From Sternotherus odoratus (Eukaryota; Chordata; Testudines; Kinosternidae), in contig JAVMKO010000002.1 of the NCBI GenBank assembly GCA_032164245.1, forward strand, positions 58,623,840-58,687,839: DNA of 64,000 nt, in the 5' to 3' direction. The position numbers were made by a program, and so were the translations under genes. Below, one piece after another: positions 54,412 to 64,000 of this stretch (positions within the stretch are counted from its first letter, which is position 1; every line of letters begins with the position of its first letter). Under the pieces are notes generated by a model. The model saw nothing but the letters and a program-made list of their open reading frames with translations. It was not told where the DNA came from and did not search any database.

Positions 54412-55350
54412 TCTATATATATAAAAGTCAAATGGTGTATGTATGTATGTATGGGTGTACGCTTACTCCTTCCACACCGTTTGAGCTAGAGACTTGAAAT
54501 TTGGTACAGTTAGAGGTCTTGGGGTCCTAATGACCTTAAGAGTCGAAAATTTTTCAAATCTCACCTCTGACGCCCCCCCGGGGTGAAATTATTTAAAGGC
54601 CAATCACATCAGCTGGGCAGCTGCTGTTCTCTGTGACATAGTTATGATGTCATAATACCCCCTCCAACAGACACCGCACTCGCTCAGCTCTCTGCCCCTC
54701 CCCCCTCCAACAGAACCCCGGAATCCCTCAGCTCTGTGCCCCCTCCCCCCTCCAATGGAACCCTGGAATCCCTCAGCTCTGTGCCCCCTCCCCCCTCCGA
54801 CAGAACCCTGGAATCCCTCAGCTCTCTGCCCCCTCCCCACCTCCGACGGACCCCGGAATCCCTCAGCTCTGTGCCCCCTCCCCCCTCCAACGGAACCCTG
54901 GAATCCCTCAGCTCTCTCCCCCCTCCCCCCTCCAATGGAACCCTGGAATCCCTCAGCTTTCTGACCCCTCCCCACCTCCGACGGACCCCGGAATCCCTCA
55001 GCTTTCTGCCCCATCCCCACCTCTGACGGACCCGAGTTGGGTTTAGTCGGAGGGTAAGTGAGGTAGGGGTGTCGGGTTTGGTCGGGGGGTGAGGTGGGGG
55101 TGTCGGGTTTGGTCGGGGGGGTGAGGTAGGGATGTCGGGTTTGGTCAGGGGGTAAGTGTGCCGGGGGTGTTGGGTTTGGTCTTGGGGGGTTGGAAGGTGT
55201 CTGGGTGGGTGAGGGGTGAGGTGTGGGTGTAAATGAGCTGGGGGTGTCAGGTTTGCTCTTTGCCCCCATCCAACGGACCCTGCACTTGCTCAGCTGTCTG
55301 CCCCCTCCCCACCTCCGACTGACCTGAGCAACGCCGGGTATTTTTGCTAG
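54412..55350 (+). mobile_element. Helitron, copy 2 of a tandem pair
   Basis: Begins TCTATATATATAAAAGTC at the base after copy 1's CTAG, and ends TTTTTGCTAG followed by T (55351). The same end hairpin is present (cctgagcaacgccggg). The main difference from copy 1 is expansion of the 45-bp array (54707-55020, about seven units of ccaacggaaccctggaatcc...). The open frames there are repetitive and not genes. Confidence 0.85.
54707..55020. repeat. 45-bp minisatellite in Helitron copy 2
   Basis: Units start at 54707, 54752, 54797, 54843, 54887, 54932 and 54978 (44-46 bp). Each has ggaatccctcagctct and a C-rich spacer. Copy 1 has only three to four such units. Confidence 0.9.
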
Positions 55351-55975
55351 TTAAATATATTGGTAACTTAGTTCAGTTCCTTTTATATGCATCTACATGA
55401 GGAAACCAACAATCACAGTGAACCCCCTTGTGGGCAATGTCAGCAGCAAGACCAAGGACTGAATAAACTTAAGAAAGACACTGTCATCTCAGTATAGTGA
55501 TGGTCCCGCCATCACAAAGGTGAGGCCCATTGCTATGAAAAGGTGGGAAAGCTTTCACTCCCTGCTACACCTGTTCTATAAATAATGGAATGCCATTTAC
55601 ATGGCTGTCACTGCCAGGATACCACATACATTTCCAAATGGAACAAACTGAACATACTCTAGCACTCCCAAAGCTCTAGGTAGCACTACTGACCATTTAG
55701 GAGGAATTTTCCATCTAAATGCTCACAGAATAAGCCTACCAGATCTAAAGAAAACTTGCCTTTCCCTGGGCCTTCTGTTCGTATATTTTAAGATTAAAAG
55801 AGGTTCATGAATGAGGATTTTATATTTCTAAGGATTAGCAAACTGATTGTCAAACTCTGAACCACTTTATATATTGATAGCTGTCAATGAACAGGTGCAT
55901 CTTTTGGAGGGGAAAAATCTAGATCCATTTAGGATCTGATCTAAAGCCCATATTAGTCAATGGGCTTTTGGATCA
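55351..55975. other. Intergenic DNA, nothing recognised
   Basis: No gene. A short foldback (gatctgatctaaagccca / tgggcttttggatcagg) lies at about 55932-55978. Confidence 0.45.
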
Positions 55976-56218
55976 GGTTTAAGTTGGGGGCTGAAGGTGA
56001 TGGCTAATGGTGTTCTGTTTTTGTCCTTGTTGGGCCTGTCCTGTAGTAGGTGGCTTCTGGGTACTCGTCTGGCTCTGCCAATCTGTTTTTTCACTTCCCC
56101 AGGTGGGTATTGTAGTTTTAGAATGCTTGGTAGAGATCTTGTAGGTGTTTGTCTCTGTCTGAGGGATTGGAGCAAATGTGGTTGTATCTTAGAGCTTGGC
56201 TGTAGACAAACACCTACC

Positions 56219-56690
56219 AAATTTAAACCTCTCCAACACATCATCAAAGACCTACAACCTATCCTGAAAGATGATCCCTCACTCTCACAGATCTTGGGAG
56301 ACAGACCAGTCCTTGCTTACAGACAGCCCCCTAACCTGAAAGAAATACTCACCAGCAACCACACAAGACACAACAAAAACACTAACCCGGGTACCTATCC
56401 ATGTAACAAAGCCCGATGCCAACTCCGTCCACATATCCATTCAACTGACACCATCATAGGACCTAATCACATCAGCCACACCATCAGAGGCTCATTCGCC
56501 TGCACATCAACCAATGTGATATATGCCATCATGTGCCAGCAATGCACCTCTGCGATGTACATTGGCCAAACAGGACAGTCTCTAAGCAAAAGAATAAATG
56601 GACACAAATCTGACATCAGGAATCATAACATTCATAAACCAGTAGGAGAACACTTCAATCTCCCTGAACATTCTATTAAAGACTTGAGGG
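56219..56690 (+). pseudogene. PLE linker and GIY-YIG endonuclease
   Basis: An open frame with no stop covers LQHIIKDLQPILKDDPSL, GDRPVLAYRQPPNLKEIL, then NVIYAIMCQQCTSAMYIGQT and GQSLSKRINGHKSD, ending GEHFNLPEHSIKDLRV at the LTR. The YIG, Cys pairs and a late conserved HF...EHS block of PLE nucleases are all present. Apparent codons upstream of 56219 in the same frame are antisense sequence and not part of the protein. The LTR truncates it. Confidence 0.8.
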
Positions 56691-57465
56691 TGTCAGGGTT
56701 TCTATTTCCCCACTCTGAACTCTAGGGTAAAGATGTGGAGACCCTGCATGAAAGACAAATCACCCCCCAAGCTTATTTTACCAGCTTAGGTTAAATCTTT
56801 TTCCCCCAAACCCAAACTTCTCCAGTTGGGGCTTGGAAATTGCTGCCACCACCACTGTGAGTCCCCAAAACTATGGGGTGGGGCACATTGGAACCCTGAT
56901 AGTAACACCTCTCCCCCCTTTTTTACCTGGGAGAGATTTGAGAACACAAACCCTCACTAGCTGTGAGACGAACCTGATCCAACCTAGGATCACTCCAATG
57001 GAATTAACAGACAGTTCTTACACAAGAAAAAGTTTTAATAGAAGAAAAGAGAAAAGTATAAACTCCTTACACAGAAATTCATAGATACTAAGTCTTCTAG
57101 CCTTACCCAGCCCTCGTGGAGCCCCCTCCCTTGGAATTTCTCTCCATGCTAGCTTAACAGTTTAAGGACACTGTGGATCGATTACAAAATGATACAATTC
57201 AAGAATATACTTACTGCCACTTGTTTTCTTAGCAGGTTATTGAAATGATGACTAGAACATAGATATGATTCTCCCCATAGCCGGGGAATGCAGACAGGCA
57301 GGCAGTAGTCCGAGAGAAGACAGACAGAAAAATCCGGGAACAAAGTGAAACTAAAACCTTTGTCTGCTAGGTATTAGCAGCTCCGATACGTCATTCCCTC
57401 TCCTGTTTCAGGTTTAGCCCTTCACAGGTAAAACTGTAATTCTAAGGCACTTCATACTTATGACA
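56691..57465. mobile_element. 775-bp solo LTR (family A, copy 2)
   Basis: Begins TGTCAGGGTTTC and ends ACTTATGACA, with pentamers GAGGG (56686-56690) and GAGGA (57466-57470) at its sides. It aligns end to end with 43465-44237. It inserted into the PLE after that element was in place. Confidence 0.85.
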
Positions 57466-57810
57466 GAGGATGTCAATTTTAAAACAGGAAAACTTCCAAA
57501 ACAGACTCCAATGAGAAGCTGATGAACTGGAATTAACTTGCAAATTGGACACTGTCAACCAAGGGTTAAACAGAGATATTGAGTGACTTTGTCATTATAC
57601 TAATTTTCCTAGTTAAGTCTCTTTTACAGATTCTTATCTACTGTTAGACAGATAGATCCACTAAATTTTCACTACAAAAGGTTTTTTGTCTCCTGCTGAT
57701 ACTGGCCCATCCAAATTAAATAGCCTCTTAGAATTGGTATGGTAATTTACAACTCTTTTTTTTGCTTTCTGTGTGTATAAATGCATCTTATTCTGTTTGT
57801 TTCATTCTAT

Positions 57811-57856
57811 GCATCTGATGAAGTGGGCTATAGCCCACAAAAACTTATGCTGAAAT
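57811..57856 (+). ncRNA. Hammerhead-like motif in PLE 3' end (degenerate)
   Basis: CTGATGA (57815-57821), then an 8-bp perfect stem gtgggcta/tagcccac (57823-57838), then AAAA in place of GAAA, then acttatgc. The order matches the core of a hammerhead ribozyme (CUGANGA, stem II, GAAA, stem III). PLEs are known to carry such motifs. This copy has lost the GAAA guanine and is expected to be inactive. Confidence 0.4.
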
Positions 57857-57900
57857 AAACTGGTTAGTCTCTAAGGTGTTACAAGTATTCCTCACTTTCT

Positions 57901-58985
57901 TTAACTTTTGACAATTATCCTACTTCAATTCACTGTTGAAAATGTTGCCAGCAGAACTGTCAATTGCTAAAAAAATATATTAATCTTTACTCATCAGCAC
58001 ACATCTAGTAATGTTCAGTGGCTGGAAGAAAGCTTTTGGTTTTCGTATGATTAAACATCTGGAATGTATTTGTCACTTATTATTATGCAGTCTTCTATAA
58101 AGCCACCTTTGATTTTGTTTCTTGTTTTTTTGGAAAGCTTTGCAAAGGTCTTCCATGCCATGCATGTAAATCTGACAGCTGTTAAATTTCTGGATAATGT
58201 CAAGGTTCAGTTAATTTCCTAATTGAAGTGTTCTTGTTTCTTAAGATATTTGAAGGTAACCCTTTCCAAAGGAATAATATTCAGTTCTGCTGGCATGACA
58301 CACCAAGCTTGGTCTTCAGCTCTGAGAGGCCAATTGAAATGAGGCAGTTACGAGTGTAAGAAAGAAATAACATTTGTTGTGTTATACCTCATAAAAATGT
58401 TTGAAAGGGAGTTAAGTACGGAATGAATGGAAATGAGTGACTAAGAGGAGAACATTTGTAATGTAGTAATCCTAACACTGATTTAGGGCCTGATTCTTAT
58501 TGGAGTTTGGTAGCTGCAACTCACATTAATTTCTGTGAAAGTTACAGGAGCTCAATACCTTGAACATTTAGGCTGTTAATCCATAACCTGCTCCCACTCA
58601 ATTTAACACAATTCCAGGTGACATCAATGAAAGCAGAAAATTTCCAGTATCTAACTGGACATGTTTGTAGTTTGTTAATTTTACAAGCCCTAGAGCTATG
58701 TTGATTTGTTTCAGCTGAAGGCCCAGGTAGTCAAATTTGTAGATTTTGATGAAACAGGTATGTTCCCAAAACCACATGCACGTGAAAAAACCTGTGTTCG
58801 TGCATTCAAACTAAAGTACAATAATTTTGTATTTAGCAAAAGCAGATTTGTTTGGTTGCCGCAGGTGTATTTCTGTCCAAGTTGTGCCCAAGTTTGAACA
58901 TTTGACTCAAAGGGGCTAGCAAAGGAGCTAGACTGTCTGATGTGGGTGATGTAACACAGTGTTATGATTTCCCATTAATTTCTGC
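57901..58985. other. Intergenic DNA, no gene seen
   Basis: No gene. A decayed gcctgattcttattggag foldback lies near 58487-58560. Confidence 0.5.
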
Positions 58986-58989
58986 TTCT

Positions 58990-60214
58990 CTTTAGTCAAC
59001 TATGCTTCAATTAATATTTTGGAGGAAGGATTGTCTTGTGGTTACACAGTGGATGGAGCTCAAGAGATATTGGTGGATGTGATATGTCTTGACTTTTGCA
59101 AAGCTTTTGATACTGTCTACCATAGTATTCTTGTCAGAAAGTTAAAGTATGGATTGAATGAATGGACTATAAGGTGGATAGAAAGCTGGCTAGATTGTTG
59201 GGCTCAGTGGGTAGTGATCAATGGCTAGATTTCTAGTTGGCCACCAGTATCATGCAAAGTGCCCCAGGAGTTGGTCCTGGGGCTGGTTTTGTTCAACATC
59301 TTTATGAATTGCACCCTCAGCAAGTTCGCATCTGACACTAAGCTGGGGGGAGAAGTAAATACACTGGAGGGTAGGGATAGGGTCCAGAGTGACCTAGACA
59401 AATTACAGGATTGGGCCAATAGAAATGTGATAAGGTTCAACAAGGAGAAGTGCAGAGCCCTGCACTTAGAAAGGAAGAATCCCATGCACCTCAAAAGGCT
59501 GGGGACCAACTGGCTAAGCAGCAGTTCTGCAGAAAAGGACCTGGGGATTACAGTGGATCAGAATCTGGATGAGAGTCAGCTGTGTGCCCTTGTTGTCAAA
59601 AAGGCCAACGGCATATTGGGCTGTATTAGAAGGAGCATTGCCAGCATATCGACGGACATGATTATTCCCCTCTATTCGGCACGGTGAGGCCACACATGGA
59701 GTATTGTGTCCAGTTTTGGTCCCCCCCACTACAGAAGGGAAGTGGACAAATTGGAGACAGTCCAGCCGAGGGCAACGAAAATTATTAGGGGGCTGGGGCA
59801 CATGACTTACAAGGAGAGGCTGAAGGAACTGGGGTTAAGTCTGCAGAAGAGAAGAGTGAGGGGGGATTTGATAGCAGCCTTCAACTACCTGTAGGGGGGT
59901 TCCAAAGAAGATGGAGTTAGGCTGTTCTCAGTGGTGGTGGCAAATGACAGAACAAGAAGCAGTGGTCTCAAGTTGCAGTGGGGGAGGTCTAGGTTGGATA
60001 TTAGGAAACACTATTTCATTAGGAGAGTGGTGGAGCACTGGAATTGGTTACCTAGGGAGGTTGTGCACTCTTCATCATTAGAGGTTTTTAAGGGTCAGCT
60101 TGCAAATACCCTGTCTGGGATGATTTAGTTGGAGTTGGTCCTGCTTTAAGCAGAGGATTGGACTAAATGACCTCCTGAGGTCTCTTTCAAACCTAACATT
60201 CTATGATTCTGTGA
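58990..60214 (+). mobile_element. CR1 LINE, 5'-truncated
   Basis: Runs from within the CR1 reverse transcriptase to the 3' UTR, ending aacattctatgattctgtga, the CR1-type terminal octamer repeat. The tail gaggattggactaaatgacctcctgaggtc is standard CR1, given in pieces. The left edge is approximate. It is older than an active copy, judging by several frame breaks. Confidence 0.85.
59019..60128 (+). pseudogene. CR1 ORF2 reverse transcriptase remnant
   Basis: Four adjacent frames carry the protein: VICLDFCKAFDTVYHSILVR (motif A) and WTIRWIESWLD at 59019-59228; QELVLGLVLFNIF, LSKFASDTKLGG and EKCRALHLERKNPMH at 59259-59687; [20 protein letters not shown] and [12 protein letters not shown] at 59706-59894; and SRLDIRKHYFIRRVVEHWN with LPREVVHSSSLEVFKGQL at 60128. 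The catalytic FADD box is FASD, with one aspartate lost. A piece of about 20 residues around motif B to C is shortened. Confidence 0.85.
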
Positions 60215-61210
60215 CTGGTTCAGTTCCCAGATCTGCCATATGCTTTCTGTGAGTGAGTCTGGACAGGCCACTTATCTCTCTCTGCTTTGGGACCCCAGCT
60301 GTCTGCCTTGACTGTGAACTGTTTGCAACAGGGAATCCACAGCAACTTGAACAGCATGACCCTAATTTCATTTGCAACCTGTAAACACTACTATAATACA
60401 AATAATACATAGCATGCAAAGAGTCCAATTACTCTATCAGATATCATCCTAGTTTGTTTTGAGAGTTTTGAAAACCATATCAGGAATATTGTGTACCTTT
60501 TAGTAACAGGATTGTCCATCTTTATAGTAATAATAGTGACTTTATAAATAACTAAAGCCTCATCTAACAATGAAATAATTGCCAAATGATCAACAGAATT
60601 TAAAAACACAAGGTGAAGTCCTGACCCCATTATAGTCAATGGGAGTTCTGCCATAGATTTCACTCACAGATTCTGGAGACTGAAGGAAAGGGTTTTTTCC
60701 AAGAAGCAAATCTCTAACAGATGGGTCGAACCTTTTGGGTTGAACCTCAAACAGATGGGTTGAACCTTTTGCTTCAAAGCATCTTATAAAAGCAGCATGA
60801 ACAGGGCAAGTAACCATGACAACCAGCACCAGTGTATCTGAAGTGAGAATGGAAGCTGAAAGCAGAGGATGGTAAAATACAATAATGAGTCCTTATGTTT
60901 CGCTGTTTATCATGTCTTATTAAATCTAGCCATTCGACAAGATAACAGCTGGATTATAATTGCTTCCTAAACCTACTGAGCTAAATTCATCCCTGGCGTG
61001 ACACTGTCTTTAATGAAGTTACACCATGGATCCATTTGTACTTAAAAACAAACTCATATGCTACTAAATGTTTTACATACAGGTGGGTAAACTCTGTGTC
61101 TAATTCAATTTGGGCAAGATTGTGTCTCAGGTTATGTGCTCACACAGGTGGATAAAGGATTGTCTGAACATAGAGTTGGTCCTGATTAATTAAATGTGGA
61201 GACACTGTTT
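60215..61210. other. Intergenic DNA, no gene seen
   Basis: A short repeat aacagatgggt(c/t)gaacctttt occurs twice (60717-60737 and 60750-60770). Otherwise nothing is recognised. Confidence 0.5.
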
Positions 61211-61636
61211 TAGGGTTTATCTACATGGCGAGTAAGTGAGTGTCAAGCCAAGGTGTGAATGCACTGTGCACCAGCATGCCAGATTACTAACTCCCCATGT
61301 TGACAAGCCCCTATTCCGGAATTAAGGGATGGTGTCAATTTAAAGAGCAATAGCACGCAATCTGAAAAAGGCATTTCATACTCAGTTATTCAAAATAATT
61401 ATTGCACTTTAAATTCACCCCCTAGCTTAATTCACATGAGTTTTCATAGAATCTCAGAGTTGGAAGGGACCTCAGAAGATCATCTAGTCCAACCCCCTGC
61501 TCAAAGCAGGACTAATCCCTATTTTTGCCCCCTATCCCTAAATGGCCCCCTGAAGGATTGAAGTCATAACGCTGAATTTGGCAGGCCAATGCTCAAACCA
61601 CTGAGCTATCCTCCCCCCAAAGTGTAGACATGCCAT
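61211..61636. mobile_element. Foldback element interrupted by a SINE
   Basis: Left tagggtttatctacatgg and right gtgtagacatgccata are loosely inverted and resemble the gtctacac termini at 28987 and 45729. A SINE occupies 61444-61618, immediately next to the right end. Confidence 0.4.
61444..61618 (-). mobile_element. tRNA-derived SINE with CR1-like tail
   Basis: On the minus strand it begins ggggaggatagctcagtggt, a Pol III A-box-like tRNA head, followed by gacttcaatccttcag with a B-box-like core. It ends in the CR1-type tail (ggttggactagatgatcttc, gaggtcccttccaac, gattctatga). This arrangement is that of the turtle Pol III SINE, which uses CR1 machinery in trans. It is one of the best taxonomic clues in the window. 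Confidence 0.8.
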
Positions 61637-62935
61637 AAGAAAAATCCCATGAACCTCCATATTTTCCTCAGACTGTTAGTACAGAGACTATTAACGATAC
61701 CACCCTATGGCTAAATTCTAGCTCTTTTGCTCTCCTGTGAAACCAAAGCTCATATCTAGTACCACAGCAATGTAAGCATCAAGAGTAGACATATATCTCT
61801 GTCCTATTAAGATTATATTTATACATAGATTATATGCTTATTTTATAAAAACATACCTTTGAAAAATGTAATTCTTCTTTGAGTGAGATCTAGGTGCCTT
61901 CCTGCCCATGGTGAGTGTTTGTGCAACAAAGTTAAAAACTAGTTAATCTTATAAGACACTGCAACTATTTGGCATCTTGCAAATTTAGACACTTCTCCCC
62001 TTTGCCCTACTACCCACAGAGATAGAGAATTTATCAGTAAAATAAAACTGGAAATAAGAAAATTCTTAACAGCGAGGATAATTAACTTTTGGAACATATT
62101 GCCAAGGAATCGTAACCCACAGCTGGATCACTTCCAAAGGATATGTACTAATTAAATCACAATTTATTGGCTTAGTGCAGAAATTATTGGATTCTGTGAC
62201 TTGCATTGTGCAAGAATTCAGAGTAGATGAGTAGTGAGACAAGGGAATGGTCCCTTCCAGCTTTTAAAATCCTGAGCTAATATAAATTAGTGTGGCTAAT
62301 TTACCCCAAATGATGATCTGGCTTCCAAACCTATGTGAATTCCTTCTGATTAAAATATATGCCAGCCATGTACTGTAGTGTGCTGTATGGTAGTTATGAA
62401 AAGTGGGATGCCTTTTTTTTATGTGCACTACTCCTTCAAATTTCCAAAAACTCTGCCCGTGTGCAGTGATAGCAGCCATTTTGTTCTGAGTTGCTGCTGC
62501 GTTGCCTTGTGAATTCAGAAGATGGAGAAGCACTCTGGTCTCCTAGGAGTAAGGCTTCATTAGAACTAGAACAGGGTTACAAAAGCTTAAAGCGAGCCAG
62601 GAGCTCCTAGCTGAGTGTCTGGTGAAGCTGCTGCTGGGCTGCTTCCAACCATTGCTTTCTAGCATGTGCTCTGCTCTTAAAGGCACAGCACATACTCCTA
62701 ACTGCTCCTCCTCATAAAGAGACTAAAGCTGCATGAAAAAAAATGACTATTTTTTGCCAAAAAGCAGTTTGGGGTTATCTGAAACTATTCACAAATTCAA
62801 CACCAATTCTACAAATAGTTTCAGAGACCTTTTTGGGGGAGGGGAGGAGGGGAAATGACTAGCTTTGCAAGGGGATTGACACCATTCACAAAACCAGAGG
62901 AGGAGGGGTGTCATCACAGCCTCCCATAACTTTTA
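61637..62935. other. Intergenic DNA, no gene seen
   Basis: No gene or definable repeat. Confidence 0.5.
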
Positions 62936-63055
62936 TCCAGCGGGTTAGGGTACTCATCTGGGAGTGGTGAGACTGGGCTTTGTGTAAATACTTAAACATG
63001 TATTGGAGCAGTGTTGACTCAGGTCTCCCAAGAAAGTGCCCTAACCACCAGACTA
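62936..63055. repeat. tRNA-like foldback repeat, diverged copy
   Basis: Left cgggttagggtactcatctg is complementary to right agaaagtgccctaaccacca over the core ggtta(g)gg.a.t. Same family as 6522-6800 and 15431-15560. Confidence 0.45.
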
Positions 63056-63762
63056 CAGAATCATTCTCTTTCTGGCCTAATGACATTACAATTATAATCT
63101 GCTGTGGAAGCCAGTAGACTGTCTACGGCACAATAGTTTAAACTGGAGATGGGAAAAATCAAAATCAAATAATACAGTGCCTGAGAAAGAATGATGACTA
63201 TAAACAAGGACTGCACTGAGTATTCGACTATAGAGAAACAACAACATTAGATTAAATGTGGTTGTTTAAATTTAACAAATATGCTGTCAAGTGTAAAAGA
63301 CACAGGACCCTAGCTAGCAAAGAATGTTGTCAGTGACTTCAAAATGGTGACTCGGAAGTTAATGTCAACAATGGAGTAAATAGGACCATTAGAATATTAC
63401 AAATTTGATTCCATACAATAGCGTAGGTCGCCCTAACAAATGTAACTATTTTATTAATGCAACTATTTCCCATTTGTATAGCTCAAATCTGTTATGAAAT
63501 AAAAATGAATTTTCTCAAATTCCAAAATGGAAAATAAAAAAGCAGTATATGTATGAGTTATGGATGTAGAGAAAGCAACATCAGAAGTTTATTTTTGAAT
63601 CCCCCCTATGCAGTGTTAGTAACAGGATTCTGAACAAAGTGAAAACCTACGCACCCAATGTCAAAACTACCTCTTCTTTTAATTCCAAAATATTTTTGAA
63701 TAATTTACTCCCCTACAAATTCCAACTGCATAGAAAATTGAGTTAGCCTGTGCTGTCTGTTT

Positions 63763-63850
63763 TGTGTGTGTATATAATATACAATTATATAATTGTGTAT
63801 GTATATATAATATACAATTATATAATATACACACACACACACACAGAGAG
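63763..63850. repeat. Compound TG/TA/CA microsatellite, palindromic
   Basis: A (TG)n run passes through tatataatatacaattatat, in two copies, to a (CA)n run. The two sides are complementary, so the tract can fold back on itself. Confidence 0.85.
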
Positions 63851-64000
63851 TGAAAATGCTTATGTCAACATGCACTTTGTCTTGCCAAAACAGTACTCCT
63901 TAATCACCATGTCTTCCATGAAGAGTCAAGGTGATGCTTGACTAGCTGTTAGAGTATCTGTGACTCATGATCAGAGGCATTCTACTTTCCCCTCCCTAAG

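Larger units (their letters stand above)
55976..57900 (+). mobile_element. Second Penelope-like element, head-to-head, split by an LTR
   Basis: The left part (55976-56218) is PLE linker sequence in minus orientation (RRVPRSHLLQDRPNKDKNRTP on the minus strand). At about 56219 the orientation flips and the linker resumes in plus orientation (PTKFKPLQHIIKDLQPIL in part), followed by GIY-YIG endonuclease, then an LTR (56691-57465), then the PLE 3' end with ctgatgaagtgggctatagc. The inverted junction without the intervening part is as left by inversion during reverse transcription. No TSD was fixed. Confidence 0.75.

Noticed and set aside
54604..55269. 221-codon Gly/Pro-rich frame and overlapping frames in the Helitrons
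   Set aside because: Direct translation of the 45-bp and G-rich minisatellite units; no Rep or helicase motifs.
43465..57465. A 14-kb provirus between the two family A LTRs
   Set aside because: The space between is filled with unrelated elements, each LTR has its own differing flank pair, and no retroviral gene is present.
61444..61618. A functional tRNA gene on the minus strand
   Set aside because: Only the head resembles a tRNA. It continues directly into a CR1-like tail and the B-box region is mutated.

Overview
The window reads as non-coding nuclear DNA from a vertebrate, most probably a turtle (Testudines, likely Cryptodira). The evidence is its repeats: CR1 LINE 3' ends, a tRNA-derived SINE with a CR1-like tail, Penelope-like elements (PLEs) with GIY-YIG endonuclease, many hAT-type elements and foldback elements. 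The species call is inference; a crocodilian or another sauropsid is the main alternative. I found no intact host gene. Every recognisable protein-coding stretch belongs to a mobile element or to a host exon carried inside one.

Layout. 1-9.6 kb: a solo LTR with perfect 5-bp target-site duplication (TSD) at 1618-2357, a 5'-truncated RTE-like LINE (minus) at 3656-5187 with a 10-bp TSD, an LTR at 5570-6184, and a local 124-bp duplication (7393 and 8268). 9.6-11.5 kb: a 1.9-kb hAT-like element with perfect 13-bp terminal inverted repeats (TIRs) and a perfect 8-bp TSD. It is built from nested palindromes and a pyrimidine minisatellite, and it carries what reads as exon 1 of a conventional protein kinase C gene (PRKCG-like), still followed by a splice donor. 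11.5-25.8 kb: mostly unique AT-rich DNA with small decayed elements. 25.85-27.89 kb: a PLE with inverted ends and an 11-bp TSD, carrying a solo LTR with its own perfect TSD. 28-41 kb: hAT-type non-autonomous elements, small PLE foldbacks, and an LTR-like unit split by two hAT elements, one of which is itself split by a CR1.

42.3-49.5 kb holds an ancient I-clade-like LINE: gag-like ORF1 with zinc knuckles, then endonuclease, reverse transcriptase and RNase H. It is cut into pieces by at least five later insertions, so relative ages can be read from it. 49.5-51.8 kb is a DNA transposon fragment with a two-exon Myb/SANT-like gene (minus) and an opposing small ORF. 53.6-55.35 kb is a head-to-tail pair of Helitrons abutting exactly at CTAG|TC. 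55.97-57.9 kb is a second PLE in head-to-head form, split by an LTR. 59-60.2 kb is a CR1 LINE, and 61.4-61.6 kb a SINE inside a foldback element.

The genes do not form a pathway; the window is a layered record of insertions. The strongest observations are the captured kinase exon inside a palindromic hAT element, the PLE inverted-end structures with a hammerhead-like core, and the I-clade LINE stratigraphy.
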